Shown here: piece by piece, positions 51,973 through 61,220 of the stretch
Layout of the letters: each line of letters opens with the position of its first letter
Position numbering within the stretch: position 1 is the first letter of the stretch
Source of the DNA: JBEDUK01 sp040414485
GTDB lineage: Bacteria; Actinomycetota; UBA4738
Direction: 5' to 3'
Length of the DNA: 64,000 nt
Assembly: GCA_040414485.1 (NCBI GenBank)
Contig: JBEDUK010000010.1
Coordinates: 1 to 64,000 of the forward strand
The notes under the pieces: generated by a model
What the model saw: the letters and a program-made list of their open reading frames with translations, nothing else
Database searches by the model: none
What the model was told of the DNA's origin: nothing
Program-made: the position numbers and the translations under genes

Positions 51973-53646
51973 TTAGAACAGCCCCACGATGCGTCCGTCC
52001 GCATCGATGTCGACCTTGGTGAACGCCGGATCCCTCCCGAGGCCCGGCATCCGCTGCATGTCGCCGCACAGCGCGACGACGAATCCGGCACCGGCACTTG
52101 GAACGACCCCCCTGACCGGCAGCCGAAATCCCCGTGGGCGGTTCAGCAGGGTCTGATCGTGCGAGAGTGAGAGGTGGCTCTTCGCCATGCAGACCGGCAC
52201 CTTGCCGAACCCGAGCGCCTCCATCCGTTCGATGTCCCGCTCCGCCTGCGGGAGGTAGTCCACGCCGTCGGCGCCGTACACGCGTGTGGCGATCGCCTCG
52301 ATCTGCTCCTTCACCGGCGTCCCGTCCGGCGTCAAGCGGGCGAAGCTGTTCGGCTGCTTCACCGCGTCGAGGACCGCCTCGGCGAGCTCGACCGCGCCGT
52401 CGCCGCCGCGCGAGAAACCGTCGTTCAGCACGACGCGTTCGGCGCCGACCTCGGTCGCCAGCTCGTCCACCAGCCGGAGCTCCTCGTCCGTGTCGGTCGG
52501 GAAGCGGTTGATCCCGACGACGCACGGGATGCCGTACTGCTTCACGATCTCGATGCACGCGGCGAGGTTCTCCGAGCCCCGTTTCACCGCGTCCAGGTCC
52601 CCGTTTCCGAGGTCGTTGAACGCCACGCCTCCGTGGGACTTGAGCGCCCGCACGGTGGCCACCAGCACCGCCGCGCTCGGAGCGAAACCGCCTGCGCGGC
52701 AGACGATGTCGCAGAACTTCTGGAACCCGAGGTCGGCGGCGAACCCGGCCTCGGTCACGACGATGTCCGCGAGCTTCAGCGCCACCCGGTCCTCGATGAT
52801 CGAGTTGTTCGCGTGCGCGATGTTGCCGAACGGCCCCGCATGGATCAGCACCGGCTGTCCCTCGAGCGTCTGCACGAGATTCGGCTTGACGGCTTCCTTC
52901 ATGATGGCGGCCATCGCTCCGGCCACTCGCAGGTCCTCCGCCGTCACCGGCGTACCGTCGGCCGTCTCGGCCACCACGATCCGCCCGAGCCGTGCGCGAA
53001 GGTCGGCCAGGTCGGATGCCAGCGCCAGCACGGCCATGATCTCCGACGCCGCGGTGATCACGAAGTGGTCGTCACGCGGCACCCCGTGCATCTTCCCGCC
53101 CAGGCCGTCGGTGACGTTGCGGAGCTGCCGGTCGTTCACATCCAGCGTGCGCGGCCACGTGATCGACTCCAGCGTGATCCCGAGCGGGTTTCCGTGGAAG
53201 ATCGATGCGTCCATCGCGGCGGACAGCAGGTTGTGCGCCGCGGTGATCGCGTGGAAGTCGCCCGTGAAATGGAGGTTGATCTCCTCCATGGGCACGACCT
53301 GCGCGTACCCGCCGCCCGTCCCGCCGCCCTTGATGCCGAACACCGGGCCCATCGACGGCTCTCGCAGGCAGAGCATCACGTTCGCGCCGAGTTTGCCCAG
53401 GCCCTGGGTCAAGCCGACGGACGTCGTTGTCTTGCCCTCGCCGGCCTTGGTCGGCGTGATGGCCGTGGTGATGACGATCTTGCCGTCGGGGCGGTCGCCC
53501 AGGCGTTCCAGCACCCGCGCGGCGTCGACCTTCGCCTTCGACCTGCCGTAGGGCTCGAGCTCGTCCGGGAGCAGGCCGGCATCGCGGCCGACGTCCTCGA
53601 TCGGACGCAGGACGGCTTCCTGCGCGATCTCGAGGCCCGACTTCAT
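51973..53646 (-). CDS. fhs: formate-tetrahydrofolate ligase
   Basis: A 557-residue Fhs/FTHFS. P-loop TPTKAGEGKTTTSVGL near residue 66, KGGGTGGGYAQVVPMEEINLHFTGD, EAVKPNLVQTLEGQPVLIHAGPFGNIAHANNS are typical. It interconverts formate + THF + ATP and 10-formyl-THF; in C1 breakdown it can run towards formate with ATP formation. First gene of the leftward unit, 25 nt before the GS-like gene. TAGTCT (53679-53684, minus strand) is a likely -10. Confidence 0.95.
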   Translation of the reverse strand: MKSGLEIAQEAVLRPIEDVGRDAGLLPDELEPYGRSKAKVDAARVLERLGDRPDGKIVITTAITPTKAGEGKTTTSVGLTQGLGKLGANVMLCLREPSMGPVFGIKGGGTGGGYAQVVPMEEINLHFTGDFHAITAAHNLLSAAMDASIFHGNPLGITLESITWPRTLDVNDRQLRNVTDGLGGKMHGVPRDDHFVITAASEIMAVLALASDLADLRARLGRIVVAETADGTPVTAEDLRVAGAMAAIMKEAVKPNLVQTLEGQPVLIHAGPFGNIAHANNSIIEDRVALKLADIVVTEAGFAADLGFQKFCDIVCRAGGFAPSAAVLVATVRALKSHGGVAFNDLGNGDLDAVKRGSENLAACIEIVKQYGIPCVVGINRFPTDTDEELRLVDELATEVGAERVVLNDGFSRGGDGAVELAEAVLDAVKQPNSFARLTPDGTPVKEQIEAIATRVYGADGVDYLPQAERDIERMEALGFGKVPVCMAKSHLSLSHDQTLLNRPRGFRLPVRGVVPSAGAGFVVALCGDMQRMPGLGRDPAFTKVDIDADGRIVGLF

Positions 53647-53748
53647 GCCACCGCCGGCGTGGGTCCCATGGAGGCGACAGACTACTCCGGCGGCCGGTGC
53701 GACGGACGAGTCGCGGCACGTCGGGCCGCCACAACTTCGAACGCCCCG

Positions 53749-53766
53749 ATGTGTGGGAAGTGGACA
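53749..53766 (+). repeat. 18-bp box 1, direct repeat (operator candidate)
   Basis: ATGTGTGGGAAGTGGACA, matching box 2 (53815-53832) at 16 of 18 bases with the same orientation and 66 bp offset. It lies about 64 bp upstream of the fhs -10, a position typical of an activator site. Confidence 0.55.
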
Positions 53767-53814
53767 GGTCTCGCTCGCCAACCTGCGGGCTGAGGCGCGC
53801 GGCGCGCCGGAGGC

Positions 53815-53832
53815 ATGTGTTCGAAGTGGACA
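53815..53832 (+). repeat. 18-bp box 2, direct repeat (operator candidate)
   Basis: ATGTGTTCGAAGTGGACA, the partner of box 1. It lies about 67 bp upstream of the soxD -10, mirroring the place of box 1 for the fhs promoter. Its core GTTCGAAGT is close to the palindrome AACTTCGAAC at 53733-53742. Confidence 0.55.
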
Positions 53833-53974
53833 CGAGCGTCCAATGGAGACGGGTCCCTTCGCACCCGGCGCCCGGCGTGCAGGCGCCCGGGCGCGGCGGT
53901 AAGGTCGGCCCTGCGAGCGGCGGGCTCGCCACGTCGGGGAGCGAGGACGAAGGGGCGCGGGAGGGCCCATCCCG

Positions 53975-54244
53975 ATGACGTTCCAGATCCGGTGTCCGAA
54001 CTGCGGGCTGCGCGACGCCGAGGAGTTCGCCTACGGAGGCGAATCGACCACCCGCCCTGGACCCGACGGCAGCGGACAGGACCTCGCCCGCTACGTGTAC
54101 TTCCGCGAGAACCTCGACGGCTGGCAGACCGAATGGTGGTTCCATCGCGACGGCTGCCAGAGGTGGTTCGTTGCCGAACGGCACACCATGACGAACGAGA
54201 TCCGCGCCACCTCCTGGCCGCCCGCGCGCGCGGAGACCCGATGA
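53975..54244 (+). CDS. soxD: sarcosine oxidase-type complex, delta subunit
   Basis: An 89-residue SoxD: the zinc-site IRCPNCGLRDAEEFAYGGE at the start (CxxCG), then RYVYFRENLDGWQTEWWFHRDGCQRWFVAERHTMTNEI. Length and sequence match the small zinc-binding subunit of heterotetrameric sarcosine oxidase/N-methylglutamate dehydrogenase. GGGAGGG upstream. ATGA overlap with soxA. First of the D-A-G-B operon; the usual order is B-D-A-G. Confidence 0.93.
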   Translation: MTFQIRCPNCGLRDAEEFAYGGESTTRPGPDGSGQDLARYVYFRENLDGWQTEWWFHRDGCQRWFVAERHTMTNEIRATSWPPARAETR

Positions 54245-57147
54245 CGGCGGAACGGACGGCGTCGCCGGGGCCGCACGAGACGATCGACCGCGGTGCGGGC
54301 GTCACCTTCATGCTCGACGGCAGGCGAATGCGGGGATACGCCGGCGACACGGTCGGATCGGCCATGGCCGCGGCCGGCGTGACGATCACCGGCCGGTCGT
54401 TCAAGTACCACCGGCCCCGCGGCCTGATGTGCATGGCTGGCGCCTGCCCCAACTGCCTGGTCCGGATCGACGGCGTGCCGAACGTCCGCGCCTGCTCCGA
54501 ACTGCTCCGAGACGGGATGAAGGTCGAGCGCCAGAACGGCCGGCCGAACGTCGAGCGGGACGTGACCGGGATCGTCGATCGCTTCTCCTTCGCCCTCCCC
54601 GCGGGCTTCTACTACAAGGTCTTCCACCGGCCGAAGTGGGCATGGCCGCGGGTGGAGCCGATGATCCGGCGCCTCTCGGGGCTCGGCGTCGTTCCCGACG
54701 AGCCGGACCACGGCGAGAAGGAACGGGTGAGCCTCCATCCGGACGTGCTGGTGGTGGGCGCCGGGGCGGCGGGACTCTGCGCCGCGGTCGAGGCGGCCCG
54801 CGCCGGAGCGACGACCGTCCTTCTGGAGGAGCGGGGCGAGATCGGCGGCGCGCTGCTGTATTCGACCGAGTGGGCGGCCGATCCGTTCGCCACAGCCGGC
54901 GCCGGCGGGGCGGCATCGGAGAGCCTTCCCGGACCCGCGCTGGCCACGCGCCTCTCGGCGTCCGCGGACGTTGCCGGCGTCCGAATCCTGGGCGGGACGC
55001 CGGCGTTCGGCGTGTTCGACGGTCCGCTGATCGCCGCGGCTTCGGAGAACGCGCTCTACCGGATCCGCCCGGCCCGCACGATCTTCGCCACGGGCGCCGT
55101 CGAACAACCGGCGGTCTTTCCGGACAACGACCTGCCCGGCGTGATCCTCGGCGGCGCGGCCGACCGCCTCCTCAACCGCTTCGGCATCCTCCCGGGAAGG
55201 CGGGTCGTGGTGCTGGCATCGGGCCCTGCGGCCTATCGGACGGCGTCCTCGCTCGCGGCCGCCGGCGCGCAGGTCACCGTGGTCGATCCCGACCCGGGTG
55301 CCGCGGCATCGAAGGTCGCCGGCGTGACGGTGAAGGCCGGCAGCACCATCCGCCGCGCGATCGGCAGGCGCCACGTCACCGCCGTCGAGGTCGGCCACCC
55401 GGACGAGTCCGGTTCGAAGCTCGACTGCGACCTCGTGGTCGTCGCGGGCCACGCGTCGCCCACCACCAACCTGCTGGCGCAGGCCGGGGCGACGATCGAA
55501 TGGGACCAGGACGCCGGCGCGTTCCTCGCAACCGGCCTCCCCGCCGGCGTCTTCGCGGCCGGCGAGGTCACCTGCGTCCGCGACCTGGAATCGGCGATCG
55601 TGCAGGGACGGCTTGCCGGCCTCGAGGCCGCGCGTTCGCTCGGTCTGGGAGATGCACGGACCGAGGCGGCCGTCGCAGCCCTTCGCGCACAGGCTCCGTC
55701 GGGACCCCAGGAGGCGACGCTTCCGCCGGCGCGCATCCCGGCGGACGGCAAGCAGTTCGCCTGCGTCTGCATGGACGTGACCTACAAGGAGCTGCGCTTC
55801 GCCGTGAAGGAGGGGTTCGATTCGATCGAGCTCCTGAAGCGCTACACCACGCTGTCGATGGGGCCGTGTCAGGGCAAGTCGTGCCTGTCGGCGTCGATCC
55901 GTCTGTGCGCGCTGGCAACCCACCGAAGCATCGAGGAGACCGGTGCGCCGACGGCGCGTCCGCCGTGGGTGGGCGTCCCCATGTCCGTCCTCGCCGGCGA
56001 GGAGCTCGTTCCCCGCCGGGAGAGCGCCATGCAGGACCTTCACGCCGACCTCGGGGCCACGTTCATGTGGGCGGGCGACTGGCGCCGCCCCCATCACTAC
56101 ATCGAGCCGGCGGCCGAGGCCCGCACCGTGCACCAATCGGTCGGCGTGATCGACGTCAGCACGCTCGGAAAGGTGCGGGTGAAGGGTCCGGACGCGGCGG
56201 CGTTCCTGGAGCGTCTCTATCCGAACATGTACGCCGACCTTGCGGTGGGGCGCGTCCGCTACGGAGTCATGTTGAACGACTCGGGCGTCATCCTGGACGA
56301 CGGCACGATCGTCAGGCTGGCTGACGATGAGTACTTCGTCACGACGACCACGGGCAACGCGGCGTCGATGATCCGGTGGATGGAGTGGTGGCTGGCCGTG
56401 TGGCAGATGGACGTGCTCATGGCGAACGTCAGCTCCCAGTTCGCGGCGATCAACGTCACCGGTCCGCGGTCGCGCGAGGTCATGTCGCGGCTGACCGAGC
56501 TGGATGTCTCGGCGGAGGGCATGCCGTACCTTCGGGCCGCGCAGGCCGAGGTCGCCGGCGTGCCCGCGCTGATCCTCCGGATCGGGTTCACCGGCGAGCT
56601 CGGGTTCGAGCTCCACGTGCCGGCGGCGTACGGGCAGTACCTCTGGCAGGAGATCCTCGGCGCCGGCCAGGCCGCGGGGATCCCGGTGCAGCCGTTCGGC
56701 CTGGAGGCGCAGCGGATCCTTCGGCTCGAGAAGCAGCACATCCTCGTGGGGCAGGACACCGACGCGCTGTCGGACCCCTACGGCGTGGGCATGCCGTGGA
56801 TCGTGAAGATGGCGAAGCCGGACTTCCTCGGACGGCGGGCCCTGGCCGAGATGGCCAACGGGGACGCGGCGCCGTCGCCCGCCGACCGCCTGGTCGGGTG
56901 GGCGGCGCCGGGAACCGTCGTGCCGCCGGAGGGCGCCGGGATCGTGCAGGGAGGCACCTGGGTCGGGCGGGTCACCTCGGCTCGCCGCAGCGACGCCGTC
57001 GGGAGCGTGATCGGGATGGGCTGGGTGCCGGCGTCGCTCGCCGAGGAGAACCGGGAGATCTCGATCCATTTCGGCGGGCAGACGCTCGCCGCGAACGTTC
57101 GCCTGAAGCCCTTCTACGACCCCGAGGGCGCGAGGCTCCGGTCATGA
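54241..57147 (+). CDS. soxA: sarcosine oxidase-type complex, alpha subunit
   Basis: A 968-residue SoxA. In order: a ferredoxin-like N-terminal domain (GRRMRGYAGDTVGSAM then KYHRPRGLMCMAGACPNC with a fourth Cys in NVRACSELL), a FAD/NAD Rossmann domain (VLVVGAGAAGLCAAVEAARAG near 168), a BFD-like cluster site (ACVCMD ... MGPCQGKSC near 507-550), and a C-terminal GcvT/folate domain (from about 590, DVSTLGKVRVKGPDAAAFLE). Classical tetrameric SoxA lacks the N-terminal Cys set, so two 2Fe-2S clusters are predicted here. Overlaps both neighbours by ATGA. Confidence 0.93.
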   Translation: MTAERTASPGPHETIDRGAGVTFMLDGRRMRGYAGDTVGSAMAAAGVTITGRSFKYHRPRGLMCMAGACPNCLVRIDGVPNVRACSELLRDGMKVERQNGRPNVERDVTGIVDRFSFALPAGFYYKVFHRPKWAWPRVEPMIRRLSGLGVVPDEPDHGEKERVSLHPDVLVVGAGAAGLCAAVEAARAGATTVLLEERGEIGGALLYSTEWAADPFATAGAGGAASESLPGPALATRLSASADVAGVRILGGTPAFGVFDGPLIAAASENALYRIRPARTIFATGAVEQPAVFPDNDLPGVILGGAADRLLNRFGILPGRRVVVLASGPAAYRTASSLAAAGAQVTVVDPDPGAAASKVAGVTVKAGSTIRRAIGRRHVTAVEVGHPDESGSKLDCDLVVVAGHASPTTNLLAQAGATIEWDQDAGAFLATGLPAGVFAAGEVTCVRDLESAIVQGRLAGLEAARSLGLGDARTEAAVAALRAQAPSGPQEATLPPARIPADGKQFACVCMDVTYKELRFAVKEGFDSIELLKRYTTLSMGPCQGKSCLSASIRLCALATHRSIEETGAPTARPPWVGVPMSVLAGEELVPRRESAMQDLHADLGATFMWAGDWRRPHHYIEPAAEARTVHQSVGVIDVSTLGKVRVKGPDAAAFLERLYPNMYADLAVGRVRYGVMLNDSGVILDDGTIVRLADDEYFVTTTTGNAASMIRWMEWWLAVWQMDVLMANVSSQFAAINVTGPRSREVMSRLTELDVSAEGMPYLRAAQAEVAGVPALILRIGFTGELGFELHVPAAYGQYLWQEILGAGQAAGIPVQPFGLEAQRILRLEKQHILVGQDTDALSDPYGVGMPWIVKMAKPDFLGRRALAEMANGDAAPSPADRLVGWAAPGTVVPPEGAGIVQGGTWVGRVTSARRSDAVGSVIGMGWVPASLAEENREISIHFGGQTLAANVRLKPFYDPEGARLRS

Positions 57148-57860
57148 GCGACGCCGCCGCAGTGGCGACCTTCGAGCCGGTCATGCGTTCGCCGCTGCAC
57201 CGTGCGCACGAGCGGCTCGGGGCCACGTTCGGGCGGGACGGCGAGTGGGAGTACCCGGCGGCCTACGCGGGCGAAACCGGCGAGGCCGGCCTCCGGGCCG
57301 TCGCCGAGGGGGTCGGCGTGGCCGACGTCACCGCCCGGGGAAAGGTGGATCTCCGCGGCGCGATCGGCGACCTGTTCGCGCGGATCGCCAGGACCAGCGA
57401 GGGGTGGGAGCCGGGGACCATCGTCCCCATCGAACCGGCGCCGTCCGAGGAGCATCCGGGACTGATCGCCCCGATCTCCGACCGCTGGGCGATCCTGTTC
57501 TGCCCGCCGGCATCGCTCGACACACGGATGGAGGAACTGGACCGGCCGGCCGGCGGCGCCTCGGCCATGGTCACCGAGATCTCGTCGCAGTACGTGGGCG
57601 TCGCCCTGACCGGACCGAGGACGTTCGATCTGCTGGAGCGCCTCACCGCATTCGACCTGCGCGAACTGGAGCCTGACGCGTGCGTCGCCACGAGAGCGCT
57701 GGAACTGACCGCGATCATGCTGCGGCGCGGGCCGGTCGTCGAACTGTGGGTCAGCGCGTCCTCGGCGCGGTACGCGTGGGAGACGGTTCTGCACGCGGGG
57801 GCGCGCCTGGGCGCGGCGCCGGTCGGCCGGGACGCGCTGTCGACGCTGGGGTGGTGGTGA
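57144..57860 (+). CDS. soxG: sarcosine oxidase-type complex, gamma subunit
   Basis: A 238-residue SoxG, the small GcvT-fold partner: RSPLHRAHERLGATFGRDGEWEYPAAY at the N-terminus and VALTGPRTFDLLERLTAFDL near the middle. It starts with ATG overlapping the soxA stop, and its stop overlaps the soxB start. The gamma subunit has no catalytic residues of its own and stabilises the alpha/beta pair. This region is slightly less conserved-looking than the others, as in known SoxG. Confidence 0.85.
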   Translation: MSDAAAVATFEPVMRSPLHRAHERLGATFGRDGEWEYPAAYAGETGEAGLRAVAEGVGVADVTARGKVDLRGAIGDLFARIARTSEGWEPGTIVPIEPAPSEEHPGLIAPISDRWAILFCPPASLDTRMEELDRPAGGASAMVTEISSQYVGVALTGPRTFDLLERLTAFDLRELEPDACVATRALELTAIMLRRGPVVELWVSASSARYAWETVLHAGARLGAAPVGRDALSTLGWW

Positions 57861-59089
57861 GCGGGATGCCCGCACCGATCGGACCCCGCTACTTCAAGCC
57901 CTGGAAGATGTGGCGCCGGCACGACCTGAAGCCGTCGTACGACTGCGTGATCGTGGGCGGCGGCGTCCACGGCCTGGGCATCGCCTACGAGATGGCGAAG
58001 CGCGGCTTCAAGAACGTCGCGGTCCTGGACCAGTCGTACATCGGCGCGGGCGGCAGCGGGCGGAACACCACGATCATCCGCGCGAACTACCGGACACCCG
58101 AGGGCGTTGCGTTCTACCGCGAGTCGCTTCGGCTCTACAAGCACCTGGGTCAGGAGCTCGACTACAACCTGCTGCTGTCCGAACAGGGCCACCTGACCCT
58201 CGCTCACAACGAACGCGGCGTCATCACGATGCACGAGCGCGCGGAGGTCAACAAGACGCTCGGCGTGGACAGCCGCGTGATCTACGCGGAGGAGATCCGC
58301 GGGCTCTGCTCGTGGCTGGACCTCTCGGACAAGCCGCCGTTCCCGATCATGGCGGCGCTGTTCCACCCGCCGGGCGCGGTGCTCCGCCATGACGCCGTCG
58401 TGTGGGCGTACGCGCGGGCGGCCGACCGGCTCGGCGTGGAGATCCATCCGTACACCCAGGTGACGGGCATTCACGTCGACGGCGGCAAGGTCACCGGCGT
58501 CCGCACCCCGCAGGGCGACATCGCCACCCCGATGGTGATCGGCGCGGTGGCCGGCTGGTCGAGCGAACTGGCCAGGATGGCGGGGGTCGAACTGCCGATC
58601 ACCACGCATGTGCTGCAGGCGTTCGTCACCGAACCCCTGAAGCCGTTCCTGCACACGATCATCGTGTCGGGAACCCTGCACGTGTACATCTCGCAGACCG
58701 ACCGGGGCGAGGTGCTGATCGGCTCCGAGATCGAGCCGTACACGACCTACAACCAGGGCTCGACGCTCACCTTCCTGGAGGCGACCACCGCGCATTCGCT
58801 CGACCTCATCCCGGCGCTGGGCCGCGTGAAGGTGATGCGGTCGTGGGGCGGCCTGTGCGACATGACGCCGGACTACTCACCGATCATGGGAGTCACATCC
58901 GTCGAAGGGTTCCTGCTCGACTGCGGCTGGGGCACGTACGGCTTCAAGGCAGCCCCGATCAGCGCGGTGACCATGGCCGAACTGGCCGTGACTGGGAAGG
59001 TCCCCGACCTGATCGCGCCGTTCGAACTGGAGCGCTTCTGGCGCCGGCAGCCGGTGAGCGAGATCGCCGCCGCCGCCGTCTCGCACTGA
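57857..59089 (+). CDS. soxB: sarcosine oxidase-type complex, beta subunit
   Basis: A 410-residue flavoprotein of the DAO family: CVIVGGGVHGLGIAYEMAKRGFKN near residue 27, then VLDQSYIGAGGSGRNTTIIRANYRTPEG (flavin loop), and LDCGWGTYGFKAAPISAVTMAELAVTG at the C-terminus. It is the amine-oxidising site of the Sox/Mgd complex, demethylating sarcosine, dimethylglycine or N-methylglutamate. GTG at 57857 overlaps the soxG stop (GTGA); ATG at 57866 is an alternative. Confidence 0.92.
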   Translation: MSGMPAPIGPRYFKPWKMWRRHDLKPSYDCVIVGGGVHGLGIAYEMAKRGFKNVAVLDQSYIGAGGSGRNTTIIRANYRTPEGVAFYRESLRLYKHLGQELDYNLLLSEQGHLTLAHNERGVITMHERAEVNKTLGVDSRVIYAEEIRGLCSWLDLSDKPPFPIMAALFHPPGAVLRHDAVVWAYARAADRLGVEIHPYTQVTGIHVDGGKVTGVRTPQGDIATPMVIGAVAGWSSELARMAGVELPITTHVLQAFVTEPLKPFLHTIIVSGTLHVYISQTDRGEVLIGSEIEPYTTYNQGSTLTFLEATTAHSLDLIPALGRVKVMRSWGGLCDMTPDYSPIMGVTSVEGFLLDCGWGTYGFKAAPISAVTMAELAVTGKVPDLIAPFELERFWRRQPVSEIAAAAVSH

Positions 59090-59215
59090 CGTCGTCAGGT
59101 TCGGCCCGTCACCGGATCGCGACGCAAGCGGCTCCTTCCCTGATCGCATGCCGTCGAATCGAGCGCGGCGTGGGCGCCGAGCCGGCGAGGACCGCGGTCC
59201 GTGCCTCCTCGTGGA

Positions 59216-59221
59216 TAGACT
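59216..59221 (+). promoter_or_regulatory. -10 box (TAGACT) of the formate dehydrogenase genes
   Basis: TAGACT lies 33 nt upstream of the ATG at 59255, in a 165-bp gap after soxB. GGGGAGG is the ribosome binding site. This would allow formate dehydrogenase to be made apart from the Sox genes. No -35 is clear. Confidence 0.4.
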
Positions 59222-59254
59222 GCGAGTGCGCCACCTGTGAGGGGAGGTGAGTCC

Positions 59255-61210
59255 ATGGCGAAGCAGCCGTTGGTTCGATTGACCCATCCCTGGGTCCGCG
59301 ACACGAAGGGGTCCGAACTGCGCCCCGCGACGTGGGACCAGGCGCTCGACCGCGCAGCGGCCGGATTGAGCGCGGCCACCGAGCGGAACGGAGGCGACGG
59401 GGTCGGGATCTTCTCCTGCTCCAAGGCCACCAACGAGATGAACTTCGTCGCGCAGAAGTTCGCGCGTCAGGTGCTGGGTTCGAACAACATCGACAGCTGC
59501 AACCGCACCTGACACGCTCCCTCGGTGGTCGGTCTGGCCACCGCGTTCGGAGCCGGAGGCGGCACCAGTTCATACGAGGAGGTCGAGAACACCGACCTCA
59601 TCATCCTGTGGGGGTCGAACGCGCGCGAGGCGCATCCGATCTTCTTCCACCATGTCCTGAAGGGGATCCGGAACGGCGCGCGGCTGTTCGTGGTGGATCC
59701 GCGACGCACCGTCAGCGCCGAATGGGCCGACCTGTGGCTGGGCATCGACGTCGGGACCGACATCGCGCTGTCGAACGCGATCGCCCGCGAGATAATCGTC
59801 AATCAGCTTTACCATCAGCCGTTCGTCGAGCTCGCCACGACCGGGTTCGACGAATACCGCGACTCGGTCATGGACTGGACGCTCGAGCGCGGCGCACAGG
59901 AGACCGGCGTGCCGGCGGACGTGATCCGGGAGGTCGCCCACGCCTACGCGAAGGCCGACCGCGCCATGATCTGCTGGACGCTCGGGATCACCGAGCACCA
60001 CAACGCGGTCGACAACGTCCTGGCGCTGATCAACCTGGGACTGCTGACCGGACACGTCGGCACCTACGGCAGCGGGCTCAATCCGCTGCGCGGTCAGAAC
60101 AACGTCCAGGGCGGCGGCGACATGGGCGCCATCCCGAACAAGCTCCCGGGGTTCCAGGACATCGAAACCGACGCCGACGCCCGCGCGCGGTTCGAGGAAG
60201 CCTGGGGAACGCCGATCGTTCCGAAGTCCGGCTGGCACCTGAGCCAGATGTTCGAGGCCATGGACCGCGGCGACCTCACAGCGCTGTACGTGATCGGCGA
60301 GAATCCGGCCACGTCAGAGGCGGATGCGCAGCACGCGCGGCACCTGCTGGAGACCCGAGACACGCTGATCGTCCAGGACATCTTCATGACGCAGACGGCG
60401 CAACTGGCCGACGTGGTGCTGCCGGCGGCGAACAGCTCGTTCGAATCCGACGGCACGGTGACGAACAGCGAGCGCCGCACCCAACGCGTGCGCAAGGCGC
60501 TCGATCCGCCGGGCGAGGCGCGGGACGACATCTGGATCCTCGCCCAGCTCGCGAAGCGGCTGGGCTTCGACTGGGGCGACCCCACCGCCGAAGAGGCCTG
60601 GGACGAATGCCGTTCGCTCTCCCCCATGCACCGCGGCATGTCGTGGGCGCGCCTGGAGGAGTTGGGCGGAATCCAGTGGCCCTGCCCCGACGAGTCGCAC
60701 CCGGGAACGCAGTTCCTCCACGCCCGGCTGTGGGCGGAGGATCCGGCCGAACAGGGCCCGAAGGCGCCGCTCAGCGTCGTGATCCACGATCCGCCCGTCG
60801 ACCTGTTGAGCGAGGAGTTTCCAATCCGCCTCACGACGGGCCGACGGCTGGATTCGTACAACACGGGCGTGCAGAGCGGCATGTACTCCTCGCCGCTGCG
60901 GCGCGACGAGGCGATCGAGGTGTCGCCCGAGGACGCGGCGCGCCTCGGTCTGAGCGAAGGCGAATGCGTGCTGGTGTCGTCGCGCCGGGCGGCGGTCGAG
61001 GCGCCGGTCCACGTCGCGGAGACCCTCCGGCCCGGACTGGCGTTCATGACGCTGCACTTTCCGGACCAGGTGGACACGAACGCGCTGACGATCGACGCCA
61101 CCGACCCGAAGTCCGGCACGGCGGAGTTCAAGGCGACGGCGGTGCGGATCGACAAGCTGCCGTCGAAGGACGCAGAGCTGATCTCACAGGGCGAGGGATC
61201 GCACCGCTGA
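59255..61210 (+). CDS. fdhF: selenocysteine formate dehydrogenase, catalytic (Mo) polypeptide
   Basis: A 651-residue molybdopterin oxidoreductase. The UGA at 59510-59512 is read as selenocysteine, residue 86: the context NNIDSCNRT-U-HAPSVVGLATAFG aligns with the FDH active site. Then LIILWGSNAREAHPIFFHHVLKG, IGENPATSEADAQHAR, QDIFMTQTAQLADVVLPAANSSFESDG and the C-terminal MopB domain ending PDQVDTNALT. The normal N-terminal CxxCxxxC 4Fe-4S segment is absent; the polypeptide begins (LVRLTHPWVRD) after it. Formate to CO2, electrons to the NuoF-like partner. Confidence 0.88.
59510..59542 (+). promoter_or_regulatory. UGA selenocysteine codon with SECIS-like hairpin
   Basis: After UGA, at 59524-59542 the mRNA can fold as GGUGGUC-GGUCU-GGCCACC: a 7-bp stem (one G-U pair) with loop GGUCU. 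In E. coli fdhF the apical loop also holds GGUCU, and the loop begins 18 nt after the UGA in both. This is a bacterial SECIS for SelB, read from sequence; selB and selC are not in this window. Confidence 0.8.
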
Positions 61211-61220
61211 TGGAGGCGAC

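Larger units (their letters stand above)
53647..53974. promoter_or_regulatory. shared control region of the two divergent C1 operons (328 bp)
   Basis: No gene is seen. Candidate -10 boxes are TAGTCT (53679-53684, minus strand, for fhs) and TAAGGT (53900-53905, plus strand, for soxD). Between them lie two copies of an 18-bp box and a TTCGAA-centred palindrome. GGGAGGG serves as the soxD ribosome binding site. Confidence 0.5.

Noticed and set aside
53733..53742. AACTTCGAAC palindrome as a third operator copy
   Set aside because: It shares only the TTCGAA core with box 2, has different flanks and is only weakly similar, so it is mentioned but not called.
54091..57069. A 992-codon frame antisense to soxA
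   Set aside because: Arg/His/Pro-rich shadow of a high-GC gene, with no domain and no ribosome binding site; the plus strand carries a complete SoxA.
59237..59512. fdhF as a pseudogene interrupted by a stop
   Set aside because: The frame is the same on both sides of the UGA, the position is the active-site Sec/Cys, and a SECIS-like hairpin follows.
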